A program made the translations under genes and the position numbers. From contig NZ_JBDFMM010000001.1 in assembly GCF_047238265.1 (NCBI RefSeq), positions 5,778,634 to 5,842,633 on the forward strand: a stretch of 64,000 bases of DNA, in the 5' to 3' direction. The DNA is from Paenibacillus_F sp047238265. GTDB taxonomy: Bacteria > Bacillota > Bacilli > Paenibacillales > NBRC-103111. This document shows, in pieces, positions 49,691-58,093 of this stretch. Under the pieces are notes generated by a model. It was not told where the DNA came from, made no database searches, and saw only the letters and a program-made list of their open reading frames with translations. How positions within the stretch are numbered: the stretch's first letter is position 1; each line of letters starts with the position of its first letter.

Positions 49691-51067
49691 TTATTTTCCA
49701 AGACAGAACTGTGAAAAAATTTGATCGATCAACGATTCGGCAACCGAATCTCCTATAATTTCACCGAGATGCTCCCATGCAGCCCGGATATCAATCTGAA
49801 TCATATCGATCGGCACGTAGGCATCGTTAGCCTCCATTGCTTCACTCAGCGAGCCTTTGGCCTGTTTCAGAAGTCCGATGTGTCGGACATTGCTGACATA
49901 GGTCAAGTCCGTGGATTCCAAATTGCCTTCGAAGAAAATGGCTGAAATCGCCTTTTCCAGTTCCGTAAGGCCGCTTCCTTCCAGGAGAGATAACGAAACC
50001 ACTCGTCCTTGCGGGAATTTGGCTTCGATCTCATCTTTATCTATTTGTAAGGGAAGATCCGTTTTATTCAAAATGACAATGGTTTGACGCTGCCGCAGTT
50101 CTTCAATCATGGCCAGTTCTTCAGGCAGCAAAGGTTCGCTGCTGTTCAACACCAGGAGAATCAAATCCGCCTCGGACAAAGCCGTTTTGGACCGCTCTAC
50201 CCCGATCTGTTCCACAAGATCCGACGTTTCCCGGATTCCGGCCGTATCAAGAAGCTTCAACGGAATACCGCCCACATTAACGTATTCCTCAATCACATCG
50301 CGGGTTGTCCCGGGAATATCCGTGACGATGGCACGGTTCTCCTGCGCCAGCGTATTAAGCAGCGACGACTTCCCGACGTTCGGTTTGCCGATAATCGCCG
50401 TCACGATACCCTCACGCAAAATCTTCCCGTGTTCGGCCGTTCGTAACAGCTCGTCAATACGGGAACTCACTCCAATGCAGCGTTCGCGGATAAACGCGTT
50501 GGTCATTTCCTCAACGTCATGCTCCGGATAATCGATATTCACTTCAATATGAGCCATCAGCTCAACCAGCTGGTACCGCAGCTCGCCTATCGCTTTGGAT
50601 AAATTGCCGTCCACCTGCTTCAACGCAATTTGAAATGCACGGTCCGATTTGGACCGGATCAGGTCGATGACCGCTTCCGCCTGGGTCAGGTCAATCCGTC
50701 CGTTCAGGAAAGCGCGTTTAGTGAACTCACCGGGCTCGGCAACGCGGATTCCCTGCTCCAGAAGAAGGTCCATCACCCGTTTCACGGACACGATTCCCCC
50801 GTGACAATTGATTTCCACGACATCTTCCGTCGTGAAAGAACGCGGCGCGCGCATAACGCTGACGAGAACTTCTTCTATTTTATCACCCGATGAAGGGTGA
50901 ATGATATGCCCATAATGAATGGTATGTGTCAGAGCCTCGGACAATTTCACTTTAGACCGGAATAACGGCTCCACAAGCGTGACGGCTTCGTCGCCGCTGA
51001 CTCTCACAACCGCGATACCGCCTTCTCCGAGCGGAGTCGCAATGGCGGCAATTGTATCTGAAATCAT
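49691..51067 (-). CDS. mnmE: tRNA modification GTPase MnmE (TrmE/ThdF)
   Basis: 458 aa. N-terminal THF-binding domain (TIAAIATPLGEGGIAVVRVS), helical domain, inserted G domain with GKPNVGKSSLLNTLAQ (G1), DIPGTTRD (G2), LLDTAGIRE (G3), ILNKTDL (G4), and the C-terminal CLGK with the conserved cysteine. Partner of MnmG, directly upstream of it. A terminator separates jag from it. Confidence 0.98.
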   Translation of the reverse strand: MISDTIAAIATPLGEGGIAVVRVSGDEAVTLVEPLFRSKVKLSEALTHTIHYGHIIHPSSGDKIEEVLVSVMRAPRSFTTEDVVEINCHGGIVSVKRVMDLLLEQGIRVAEPGEFTKRAFLNGRIDLTQAEAVIDLIRSKSDRAFQIALKQVDGNLSKAIGELRYQLVELMAHIEVNIDYPEHDVEEMTNAFIRERCIGVSSRIDELLRTAEHGKILREGIVTAIIGKPNVGKSSLLNTLAQENRAIVTDIPGTTRDVIEEYVNVGGIPLKLLDTAGIRETSDLVEQIGVERSKTALSEADLILLVLNSSEPLLPEELAMIEELRQRQTIVILNKTDLPLQIDKDEIEAKFPQGRVVSLSLLEGSGLTELEKAISAIFFEGNLESTDLTYVSNVRHIGLLKQAKGSLSEAMEANDAYVPIDMIQIDIRAAWEHLGEIIGDSVAESLIDQIFSQFCLGK

Positions 51068-51110
51068 AAATAAACACCCCGTAAGCGGAGCGGTAACCGC
51101 TCAAATTATG

Positions 51111-51148
51111 AAAAAAGCAATGACGCCTAGAGAATACAGGGTCATTGC
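51111..51148 (-). terminator. Terminator of the rpmH-to-jag string
   Basis: On the minus strand GCAATGAC (51141-51148) pairs with GTCATTGC (51117-51124) and a run of six T follows. It lies 7 bp past the jag stop. A second palindrome, GAGCGGTAACCGCTC, near 51088 may belong to the mnmE leader. Confidence 0.85.
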
Positions 51149-51154
51149 AGACAG

Positions 51155-51772
51155 TTATCTTAACGTAATTACAACGCGACGATTCGGTTCGTCGCCTTTG
51201 CTGTATGTTTTCACCGACGGATGCGATTGAAGCTCGGCATGAATGATTTTGCGCTCCTGAGCGTTCATCGGCTCCAAAATCAATTCTTTCCGGGAACGGA
51301 CGACACGGCCCGCAAGCCGGTGTGCCAGTTCCTGCAGCGTCTGCTTCCGTCTGTCTCTAAACTGCTCGGCATCGAGCAGGATGCGGACATGCGCGCTTGA
51401 GAACCGATTTGCGACGATATTGACCAAATATTGAAGCGCGTCCAAAGTTTGTCCTCTTTTACCGATCAATATTCCCAGTTCGGATCCGCTTAAGTTAAAC
51501 AAATGGCCTTCTTTCGTTTGCTTCTGGTCAATGGAGATAGCCAGCCCCATCGTTTCGAACAGCTCTTTCAGAAAAGCGACGGCTTCTTCGATCGGATCCG
51601 GGATCTTCTCGAGTTCCACCTTCGCTTCCTTCGTGCCGATCAATCCGAGAAAACCTTTGGACGGCTGTTCCAGGACGGTGACATGCACCCGGTCTTGCGT
51701 AGTGCTTAACTGCACAAGACCGGCCTTTATTGCATCATCAATCGTTTTTCCCGTCGCAATCACTTTTTTCAT
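51155..51772 (-). CDS. jag: RNA-binding protein Jag (KhpB)
   Basis: 205 aa. N-terminal Jag_N domain (MKKVIATGKTIDDAIKAGLV, VTVLEQPSKGFLGLIGTKEA), KH domain (LNLSGSELGILIGKRGQTLD, with the GKRG loop) and R3H domain (LAHRLAGRVVRSRKELILEP, ERKIIHAELQSHPSVKTYSK). Binds RNA and affects cell elongation and division. Overlaps yidC by 4 bp (ATGA). Confidence 0.97.
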   Translation of the reverse strand: MKKVIATGKTIDDAIKAGLVQLSTTQDRVHVTVLEQPSKGFLGLIGTKEAKVELEKIPDPIEEAVAFLKELFETMGLAISIDQKQTKEGHLFNLSGSELGILIGKRGQTLDALQYLVNIVANRFSSAHVRILLDAEQFRDRRKQTLQELAHRLAGRVVRSRKELILEPMNAQERKIIHAELQSHPSVKTYSKGDEPNRRVVITLR

Positions 51773-52524
51773 GCAGCCTGTCCACCTTTTGTTTTAGGAG
51801 ATCGACCGTACAAGAAATAGGTCTGAACGATGGTGAAGATGTTGCTGTAAATCCAGTACAGCGGCAAAGCGGATGCGAAGCTCATCGACATCACGAAGAT
51901 CATGACCGGGAAAATAAACATGATGCTCTGCATCTGTTTGTTCATCGGGTTCTGAGTTGACATCACTTTCTGCTGAATGAACGTTGTGGCCGCCGCTAAG
52001 ATCGGCAGTACATAGAACGGATCGGGCTTGCCGAGTTCCATCCATAGAAATTGGTGTGAAAAAATGTGCGGATTCCGCACGATCGCTTGATAAAGCGCCA
52101 ACAGAATCGGCATCTGAATCAAAATCGGGAAACATCCGGCAAGCGGATTGACACCGTGCTTCTGGAAAAGCTTCATTGTCTCTTCCTGCTGCTTTTGCGG
52201 GTTATCTTTAAACTTCTCGCGGATTTTAGCCATTTCCGGTTGAACTTCCTGCATACGCTTGGAGCTCTTGTACTGCTTCAGCGTCAGCGGCAGAACGATC
52301 AGACGGATAATGATGGTCACGATCAGGATAGAGATACCGTACGAATTGCCAATCGAATTGGCAAAGAAATCGAGCAGATCAGACAGAGGAATAATGAAGT
52401 ATTTGGTGAAAAATCCTGCTGTCGCGGGATCCAATGGAGGATACGAGGTAGGCGACGTGCCGCAACCCGTTAGCACGAACAACAGCAAAAGAAGCGGTGC
52501 ATATTTGTAGGTTCGACGAATCAA
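51769..52524 (-). CDS. spoIIIJ: Membrane protein insertase YidC (SpoIIIJ)
   Basis: 251 aa lipoprotein. Signal with lipobox LTGC (C21), five membrane helices, and the functional arginine in the membrane groove (VTIIIRLIVLPLTLKQ). Insertase motifs MQEVQPEMAKIREKF, PLAGCFPILIQMPILLALYQ, and YWIYSNIFTIVQTYFL. Inserts membrane proteins with or without SecYEG, and in sporulation acts with SpoIIIA. Directly before jag, as usual. Confidence 0.96.
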   Translation of the reverse strand: MIRRTYKYAPLLLLLFVLTGCGTSPTSYPPLDPATAGFFTKYFIIPLSDLLDFFANSIGNSYGISILIVTIIIRLIVLPLTLKQYKSSKRMQEVQPEMAKIREKFKDNPQKQQEETMKLFQKHGVNPLAGCFPILIQMPILLALYQAIVRNPHIFSHQFLWMELGKPDPFYVLPILAAATTFIQQKVMSTQNPMNKQMQSIMFIFPVMIFVMSMSFASALPLYWIYSNIFTIVQTYFLYGRSPKTKGGQAA

Positions 52525-52628
52525 TTGAGGTCCTCCCAGTTTTCTATTCCACCATAAACTATACCATAGTTTAATCCGGCAAGGAAATAATTGCTTGGAA
52601 ATTAAAGCATGTTTAAATCGAGCCGGGA

Positions 52629-52976
52629 TCAGCTGTTTTTTCGCAGCAGCCCCGCCCGTTTGAAAACATGGTAGATGCTCTTCTCCATCTCGTGGTAATC
52701 CATTTCGACGGCCGGCTTTCTCACGATCACAATATAATCGTAGCCGCCGGGAAAACGCTCCTCGTTCAGCCGGATAATTTCCTTTAGAACGCGGCGCAGC
52801 CTGTTGCGGATGACGGCGTTTCCAATCTTTTTGCTGGCCGAAATCCCGAGCCGGAAATGATCGTTCTCACGACGAGGCATATAATATAGAACAAACTGGT
52901 GGTTCGCTGCCGACTTTCCGTAGCGGTACACCTTTTGAAAATCTTCTCTTTTTGCAAGCCTAAGCTTTTTTTCCAC
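52629..52976 (-). CDS. rnpA: Ribonuclease P protein component
   Basis: 115 aa from a GTG at 52976 (GGAG about 9 nt upstream; an in-frame TTG at 52991 is also open). RNase P protein signature MEKKLRLAKREDFQKVYRYG, FRLGISASKKIGNAVIRNRL with RNR motif KKIGNAVIRNRLRR, and YDYIVIVRKPAVEMDYHEME. Assists the RNase P RNA in 5' tRNA maturation. Follows rpmH after a hairpin. Confidence 0.94.
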   Translation of the reverse strand: MEKKLRLAKREDFQKVYRYGKSAANHQFVLYYMPRRENDHFRLGISASKKIGNAVIRNRLRRVLKEIIRLNEERFPGGYDYIVIVRKPAVEMDYHEMEKSIYHVFKRAGLLRKNS

Positions 52977-53084
52977 AAGCAAGCACTCCAAACAAAACCG
53001 CTTCTTTGACCGCCCATTCCTTAGTTTTCACCGGCAACGGGCGGTTTAATCGGTCGAAACCCTCACAACCCTATAAAAATCCAG

Positions 53085-53108
53085 AAAAAAAGACCACATC
53101 AAGTGGCC
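53085..53108 (-). terminator. Partial terminator/attenuator between rpmH and rnpA
   Basis: On the minus strand GGCCAC (53103-53108) pairs with GTGGTC (53092-53097), loop TTGA, then TTTTTTT. Only 6 bp past the rpmH stop. It would set a high ratio of L34 to RnpA. Confidence 0.75.
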
Positions 53109-53114
53109 TGGCAA

Positions 53115-53249
53115 TTAAGCACTCAGTACTTTTCTACCTTTTTGACGGCGTGCTTGCAGCACTTTACGGCCGTTTTTCGTGCTCATTCTTTTACGGAAAC
53201 CATGGTTCTTCTTCCGTGTTCTTGTGTTCGGGTTAAACGTAGGACGCAT
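53115..53249 (-). CDS. rpmH: 50S ribosomal protein L34
   Basis: 44 aa, very basic: MRPTFNPNTRTRKKNHGFRK, RMSTKNGRKVLQARRQKGRK. Full-length L34. First gene of the leftward string rpmH-rnpA-yidC-jag, and directly faces the oriC spacer. Confidence 0.97.
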   Translation of the reverse strand: MRPTFNPNTRTRKKNHGFRKRMSTKNGRKVLQARRQKGRKVLSA

Positions 53250-53299
53250 CTATTTGCACCTCCCTGAGGATCTATCTAATCCCAAAAATGTCTTTTTCA

Positions 53300-53329
53300 A
53301 TTAAAGCACAAAGAGAGGCTATAAGTCAA
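53300..53329 (-). promoter_or_regulatory. Promoter of rpmH
   Basis: On the minus strand TTGACT (53324-53329), an 18-bp spacer and TTTAAT (53300-53305), about 50 bp before the rpmH start. Confidence 0.6.
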
Positions 53330-53387
53330 GGTGGAAGCTCCGCCGGAACAACCTGTGTACAAACTTTTCAGCCCCTTGTGCAGAACT

Positions 53388-53734
53388 TGTCGAAAGCAAA
53401 CAAATTATCAACAATATCTAGTGGTGTTAATATTAACTTTACACAAGGGGTTGAATATGTGGATAAATTAAAACATTGCGTTGATAATCCCTCTCTCATT
53501 TGCTAATATAGTATTGTTTCTGTTGTGGATATTCTCCTGACTCCCTTCGTTTATCAACAGCCTGTGGATAACATTGTGAACAATTTTCCCTCTATTCGAG
53601 CAAGTCTCTTCTGCATAACCTGACTCGTGTGGATAAGAATCGACAAGATTTTGTGGTAATTGACATGAAGCAAGGCGACATGGCGTTTTCCGCAAGTCTT
53701 TTTTATGTTTAAAGGAGTGAACTGTTGTGGATAG
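53388..53734. other. oriC: oriC, left (upstream) DnaA-box region
   Basis: The 477-bp spacer between rpmH and dnaA holds perfect DnaA boxes TGTGGATAA at 53458-53466, 53563-53571 and 53628-53636, near matches TTATCAACA at 53405-53413 and 53551-53559, TGTGGATAT at 53524-53532, and TGTGGATAG at 53726-53734 that overlaps the GTG start of dnaA. A Spo0A-box heptamer TGTCGAA lies at 53388-53394 and a near match on the other strand at 53639-53645. This corresponds to the incA/B box region of the bipartite Bacillus oriC. Confidence 0.9.
53481..53509 (+). promoter_or_regulatory. dnaA promoter
   Basis: TTGATA (53481-53486), 17-bp spacer, TAATAT (53504-53509). It lies between DnaA boxes at 53458 and 53524/53563, so DnaA can autoregulate it. 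Leader about 210 nt. Confidence 0.65.
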
Positions 53735-55091
53735 CCATACGACCGACTCATGGCAGCAAGTCCTGTCTATCATACAAAAAAAATTAAGCAAGCCGAGTTT
53801 CGATACTTGGCTTAAATCCACAAGAGCTACCGTCTTTACGGATACGACTGTCGTCATAAGCGCACCGAACAATTTTGCGAAAGAATGGCTGGAAAGCCGC
53901 TACGCGAAAATGATCGGAACCACGATCTATGAATTTCTCGGCAAGCAGGTCGAGGTTAAATTCATAAACGAGTCCGACGAGAAATCACCCGTTGCGGTAC
54001 AAACACCGCCTCCGGAAATTCCGAAGGAGCCTGCCCCTCCCGTTCAAGAAGAAACTTTTCATCATATGATGAACTCGCGGTACACGTTCGATACGTTCGT
54101 TATCGGCGCCGGTAACCGGTTCGCCCATGCGGCTTCTCTCGCCGTTGCGGAAGCACCGGCCAAAGCGTACAATCCGCTTTTTCTGTACGGAGGCGTGGGA
54201 TTGGGTAAAACCCACTTGATGCATGCCATCGGGCATTATGTGCTTGAACATAACCCGCGGGCACGCGTTCTTTACATCTCGTCCGAGAAATTCACGAACG
54301 AATTCATCAATGCGATCCGGGATAACCGCGGCGAAGGATTCCGCAACAAATACAGAAGCATTGACGTGCTTCTTATTGACGATATTCAATTTCTTGCGGG
54401 AAAAGAACAGACGCAGGAAGAATTTTTCCACACATTCAACGCTCTTCACGAAGAAGGCAAGCAGATTATCATCTCCAGCGACCGGCCTCCCAAAGAGATC
54501 CCGACGCTTGAAGACCGTCTGCGCTCACGCTTTGAATGGGGACTGATTACGGATATCCAGCCTCCCGACCTAGAGACGCGTATTGCGATTCTCCGCAAGA
54601 AAGCCAAGGCTGAGAATCTGGAAATTCCGAATGAAGCGATGGTCTATATCGCCAATCAGATCGATACAAACATCCGGGAACTTGAGGGGGCGTTGATAAG
54701 AGTCGTCGCCTATTCATCCTTGAGCAACCAGGATATTACGACGCATCTGGCCGCGGAAGCGCTGAAAGACATTATTCCTTCAAGCCGGCCGCGCGTTATT
54801 ACGATGCAGGATATACAACAGAAAGTCGGAGAGTTCTACGGGTTGAAAATGGAGGATTTCAAAGCGCGGAAACGGACCAAAGCCGTTGCTTTTCCGAGGC
54901 AGGTTGCCATGTATTTATCGCGGGAAATGACCGATTTTTCACTTCCCAAGATTGGCGAGGCATTCGGCGGACGTGACCACACGACAGTCATCCATGCGCA
55001 TGAGAAAATTAGCGAGGCCCTGAAGACAGATCAGGAACTTTTCAAAATCATTCATAGCCTGACGGAAAAAATCAAAAATCCGTCCTCTTAA
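53727..55091 (+). CDS. dnaA: Chromosomal replication initiator DnaA
   Basis: 454 aa from a GTG start, with AAAGGAG upstream. Domain I (SWQQVLSIIQKKLSKPSFDT), a short Pro-rich domain II (about residues 88-110), AAA+ domain III with Walker A GGVGLGKTHLMHA (about 152-165), DVLLIDDIQFLAGKEQTQEE (Walker B and the initiator segment), sensor I/II, and domain IV with the box-binding signature GGRDHTTVIHAHEKI. Its start codon sits inside a DnaA-box-like sequence. A terminator follows at 55097. Confidence 0.99.
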   Translation: MDSHTTDSWQQVLSIIQKKLSKPSFDTWLKSTRATVFTDTTVVISAPNNFAKEWLESRYAKMIGTTIYEFLGKQVEVKFINESDEKSPVAVQTPPPEIPKEPAPPVQEETFHHMMNSRYTFDTFVIGAGNRFAHAASLAVAEAPAKAYNPLFLYGGVGLGKTHLMHAIGHYVLEHNPRARVLYISSEKFTNEFINAIRDNRGEGFRNKYRSIDVLLIDDIQFLAGKEQTQEEFFHTFNALHEEGKQIIISSDRPPKEIPTLEDRLRSRFEWGLITDIQPPDLETRIAILRKKAKAENLEIPNEAMVYIANQIDTNIRELEGALIRVVAYSSLSNQDITTHLAAEALKDIIPSSRPRVITMQDIQQKVGEFYGLKMEDFKARKRTKAVAFPRQVAMYLSREMTDFSLPKIGEAFGGRDHTTVIHAHEKISEALKTDQELFKIIHSLTEKIKNPSS

Positions 55092-55096
55092 TAACT

Positions 55097-55142
55097 ACAA
55101 GCCTATGCACAAACTATGCACATGTGGATAGGCTTGTTTTTT
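55097..55142 (+). terminator. dnaA terminator overlapping a DnaA box
   Basis: ACAAGCCTAT (55097-55106) pairs with ATAGGCTTGT (55128-55137), followed by TTTTTT. The 3' arm includes part of the box TGTGGATAG at 55123-55131. Confidence 0.8.
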
Positions 55143-55216
55143 GTGACTTTCGTCCACATATCCACATATCCAGTGCCTCTACTACTATTACTAAAAAAAA
55201 AAAGGTATTATATAAG
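55123..55216. other. oriC: oriC, right region: DnaA boxes, DnaA-trio array and AT-rich unwinding element
   Basis: Between dnaA and dnaN: boxes TGTGGATAG (55123-55131) and ATATCCACA (55158-55166), then CTACTACTATTACTA at 55179-55193, a run of TAC/TAT triplets that fits the DnaA-trio motif next to the unwinding site, then twelve A and TATTATATAAG. This order, box-trio-AT-rich, is that of the B. subtilis DNA unwinding element. Confidence 0.88.
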
Positions 55217-55259
55217 GGTATGCAGTCCGGCTAGAATTTAGAACCACAGGAGTGAAAAC

Positions 55260-56402
55260 ATGAAATTAACGATATTGAAAGATTATCTTAATGAATCCAT
55301 TCAGCACGTCTCCAAGGCAATCTCCAGTAAAACGACTATTCCGATTTTGACCGGAATCAAAATAGACGCCACTTCAGAGGGTGTAACCCTGACTGCCAGT
55401 GATACCGACATTTCCATCCAAAGCTTTATGCCGACCGAAACTGCTGAGCTGAAAGTAATTGAGCTCTTTCAACCGGGAAGCGTCGTGCTCCCCGCTAAAT
55501 TTTTCATGGAAATGATCCGCAAGCTCCCTTCCCAAACGATCGAGATCGAAGTTAAGGACCATTTTCAAACGACGATTCGTTCGGGATCTTCCGAAGTGCA
55601 GATTATGGGTCTCGATCCTGAAGAATATCCGCTTCTGCCTCAAATCGAAGAAAGCCGCACGATCCGGATTCCAAGCGATCTGCTCAAAACAATGATCAAG
55701 CAGACGTCTTTTTCCGTTTCAACGAACGAAACTACGCCTATTCTGACCGGTGTCCTCTGGCAGATTACGGACAACAAGCTGAAATTTATCGCGTGCGACC
55801 GACACAGACTGGCCTCCCGTGAGATTAACCTCGATCTGGAACCGGGACAGAAATTCCATCCGATCGTTATTTCCGGACGTACGCTTAACGAGCTCAGCAA
55901 AATTTTGCCGGATCAGAATTCCTTGATCGACATCGTTATCGCGGACAGTCAGGTCCTGTTCAAAATGAACTCGATTTTGTTCTATACCCGTATTCTGGAC
56001 GGAACTTATCCGGATACTTCCAAGCTTATTCCGCAATCGTTCCAGACAGAACTCGTTGTCGGCACCAAAGAACTGGCCGATGCGATTGACCGTGCTTACC
56101 TGCTTTCCAGAGAAGATAAGACCAATATCGTTAAACTTGTGATGAAAGAAGATGAAACCATCGAGGTTTCTTCAAGTTCGTCCGAATTGGGCAAAGTAAC
56201 GGAGCAGCTGCAGCTCCAGAAGATCAACGGTGAGCTGCTGCGGATCTCCTTCAACTCCAAATATATGCTCGACGCGCTTAAAGTCATGGATAGCGACAAC
56301 ATTCACATCGGTTTTACCGGCGCCATGCAGCCGATCATTATCCGTCCGGAAGAGCAGCAAAATATTTTGCAGCTTATTCTCCCGTACCGCACTACGAACT
56401 AA
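55260..56402 (+). CDS. dnaN: DNA polymerase III beta sliding clamp
   Basis: 380 aa, three-domain clamp. Signature MKLTILKDYLNESIQHVSKA, ISSKTTIPILTGIKIDATSE, FSVSTNETTPILTGVLWQIT, IACDRHRLASREINLDLEPG, and the C-terminal AMQPIIIRPEEQQNILQLIL, PYRTTN (the PxR-end that closes the peptide pocket). Tethers DnaE/PolC and other partners. Preceded by the unwinding element. Confidence 0.99.
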   Translation: MKLTILKDYLNESIQHVSKAISSKTTIPILTGIKIDATSEGVTLTASDTDISIQSFMPTETAELKVIELFQPGSVVLPAKFFMEMIRKLPSQTIEIEVKDHFQTTIRSGSSEVQIMGLDPEEYPLLPQIEESRTIRIPSDLLKTMIKQTSFSVSTNETTPILTGVLWQITDNKLKFIACDRHRLASREINLDLEPGQKFHPIVISGRTLNELSKILPDQNSLIDIVIADSQVLFKMNSILFYTRILDGTYPDTSKLIPQSFQTELVVGTKELADAIDRAYLLSREDKTNIVKLVMKEDETIEVSSSSSELGKVTEQLQLQKINGELLRISFNSKYMLDALKVMDSDNIHIGFTGAMQPIIIRPEEQQNILQLILPYRTTN

Positions 56403-56442
56403 AGCCAGCCGGCAATTACATCAAACAAACGGAGGAGACTCG

Positions 56443-56658
56443 ATGAAAGAGGTCACCATTCGTACGGAATATATAACTTTGGGTCAATTTTTGAAACTTG
56501 CGGACTGCATTCAAACCGGGGGACAGGCTAAATCCTTTCTTCAGGAAGCCCATATCGAAGTAAACGGAGAACTTGAAAACCGCCGCGGGCGGAAGCTGTA
56601 CTCCGGAGACAAAGTCGCCGTAGAAGGCTGCGGGGAATTCGTCGTGTCCCGGGAGTAG
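56443..56658 (+). CDS. yaaA: S4-domain RNA-binding protein YaaA (RlbA)
   Basis: 71 aa from ATG 56443 behind GGAGGAG. S4-like fold: LGQFLKLADCIQTGGQAKSF, LQEAHIEVNGELENRRGRKL, YSGDKVAVEG. Conserved between dnaN and recF in Firmicutes. Believed to bind rRNA and aid 50S assembly. Confidence 0.95.
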   Translation: MKEVTIRTEYITLGQFLKLADCIQTGGQAKSFLQEAHIEVNGELENRRGRKLYSGDKVAVEGCGEFVVSRE

Positions 56659-56685
56659 GCCCGAGGAAGCACAGGAGGAACGCCA

Positions 56686-57804
56686 TTGTTTGTCAAACGG
56701 CTGTTGTTGGATCATTATCGGAATTATCCACATGTGGAAATCTCGACGGATCGGAATGTTAACATCTTTGTAGGTCCCAATGCGCAGGGGAAGACCAACT
56801 TGCTGGAATCCATTTATGTGCTTGCACTGACCAAGTCCCATCGTACCCATCAGGATAAGGAATTGATTCAATGGCAGGAGGACCATGCCAGACTTTTCGG
56901 CGAGGTGGAACGGAAATACGGAATGAGTACGCTCGAGCTTTCGATAACGGGCAAAGGCAAGAAAGCAAAAGTAAACGGGCTTGAGCAAAAAAAGCTGAGC
57001 CAGTACGTCGGGGCGCTCAACGTGGTGATGTTCGCTCCCGAAGACCTGGAGATCGTCAAGGGAAGCCCCGGCATCCGCCGGAGGTTTCTCGATATGGAGA
57101 TCGGGCAGGTATACCCCAGCTACCTCTACGACCTCACTCAATACCAGAAAGTGCTTGTGCAGCGCAATAATTTGCTAAAGCAGTCTTACCCTCCATCCGC
57201 GGCCAACAGCTCCATGCTTGATGTGTGGAATGAACAGCTTGCGGCCTTCGGTGTTAAAATTATGAAAAAGCGTCAAAGCTTTATAAAGAAACTCCAAAGC
57301 TGGGCGGAGCAAATTCATCAGGGGATTACCGACGGCAAGGAAACGCTTCGGGTGGAGTATGCTCCTTCCTTTGCGGACGGGCACTTTGAAGATGAATCTG
57401 TTTTATTGGACCGATTTATGATAAAGTTATCACAGATAAAAGAACAGGAAATGCGAAGAGGCGTCTCATTGATCGGTCCGCACCGGGACGACCTTCTTTT
57501 CTGCATTAACGACAAAGACGTACAGACGTACGGATCCCAAGGGCAGCAGAGGACGACTGCTCTTTCTTTAAAGTTGGCCGAAATCGAACTGATCCGGGAG
57601 GAGGTCGGCGAGTACCCTGTTTTACTCCTCGACGATGTTCTTTCCGAACTTGACGAATATAGACAGACCCAACTCATCCAGACGTTTCAGAAGAAAGTAC
57701 AGACGTTCATCACAACGACCGGACTCGAAAGCGTCCATTTGGACCAGTTAGACCATGCGGCCGTTTTTCATGTTTCGAGCGGCAGCGTCATCGACAGGAG
57801 TTGA
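56686..57804 (+). CDS. recF: DNA replication and repair protein RecF
   Basis: 372 aa from a TTG start (FVKRLLLDHYRNYP) preceded by AGGAGG. Walker A FVGPNAQGKTNLLE, D-loop FAPEDLEIVKGSPGIRRRFL, signature KLAEIELIREE area TYGSQGQQRTTALSLKLAEI, Walker B VLLLDDVLSELD, HisKA-like FITTTG. Recruits RecA/RecO/RecR to gapped DNA. 27 bp after yaaA. Confidence 0.97.
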   Translation: MFVKRLLLDHYRNYPHVEISTDRNVNIFVGPNAQGKTNLLESIYVLALTKSHRTHQDKELIQWQEDHARLFGEVERKYGMSTLELSITGKGKKAKVNGLEQKKLSQYVGALNVVMFAPEDLEIVKGSPGIRRRFLDMEIGQVYPSYLYDLTQYQKVLVQRNNLLKQSYPPSAANSSMLDVWNEQLAAFGVKIMKKRQSFIKKLQSWAEQIHQGITDGKETLRVEYAPSFADGHFEDESVLLDRFMIKLSQIKEQEMRRGVSLIGPHRDDLLFCINDKDVQTYGSQGQQRTTALSLKLAEIELIREEVGEYPVLLLDDVLSELDEYRQTQLIQTFQKKVQTFITTTGLESVHLDQLDHAAVFHVSSGSVIDRS

Positions 57805-57810
57805 GAGATT

Positions 57811-58059
57811 GTGTTTATCCATTTAGGCGGCGAAAAGATTATTCGTTCCTCGGAACTCATCGCGATTTTCGATCTGTCGATCGAGAAGTCTTCGAAGATA
57901 TCCAAGCAGTTTATTGCGGAGGCGGCTCGCGGCAAAAAGATCGAGATCATTGGCGAAGAGGAATGCAAATCGCTTGTCGTGACGCAAAGCAAAGTGTATT
58001 ATTCCCCAATCTCCTCGATGACTTTGAAGAAACGCGCAAATCAGCTGTTGACGAACTGA
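57811..58059 (+). CDS. remB: Extracellular matrix regulator RemB (YaaB, DUF370)
   Basis: 82 aa from a GTG start, 6 bp after recF. Pattern MFIHLGGEKIIRSSELIAIF, IEKSSKISKQFIAEAARGKK, VTQSKVYYSPISSMTLKKRA, the second type of DUF370. In B. subtilis RemA is the main activator of matrix genes, and RemB is the paralogue between recF and gyrB. Confidence 0.93.
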   Translation: MFIHLGGEKIIRSSELIAIFDLSIEKSSKISKQFIAEAARGKKIEIIGEEECKSLVVTQSKVYYSPISSMTLKKRANQLLTN

Positions 58060-58093
58060 GCGATTTGACTATGTAAAAGCAGGTGAAGGGTGT

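Noticed and set aside
53009..53048. CCGCCC/GGGCGG inverted repeat upstream of rnpA as a terminator
   Set aside because: Long loop and no T-run on the minus strand; may only be an RNA processing hairpin.
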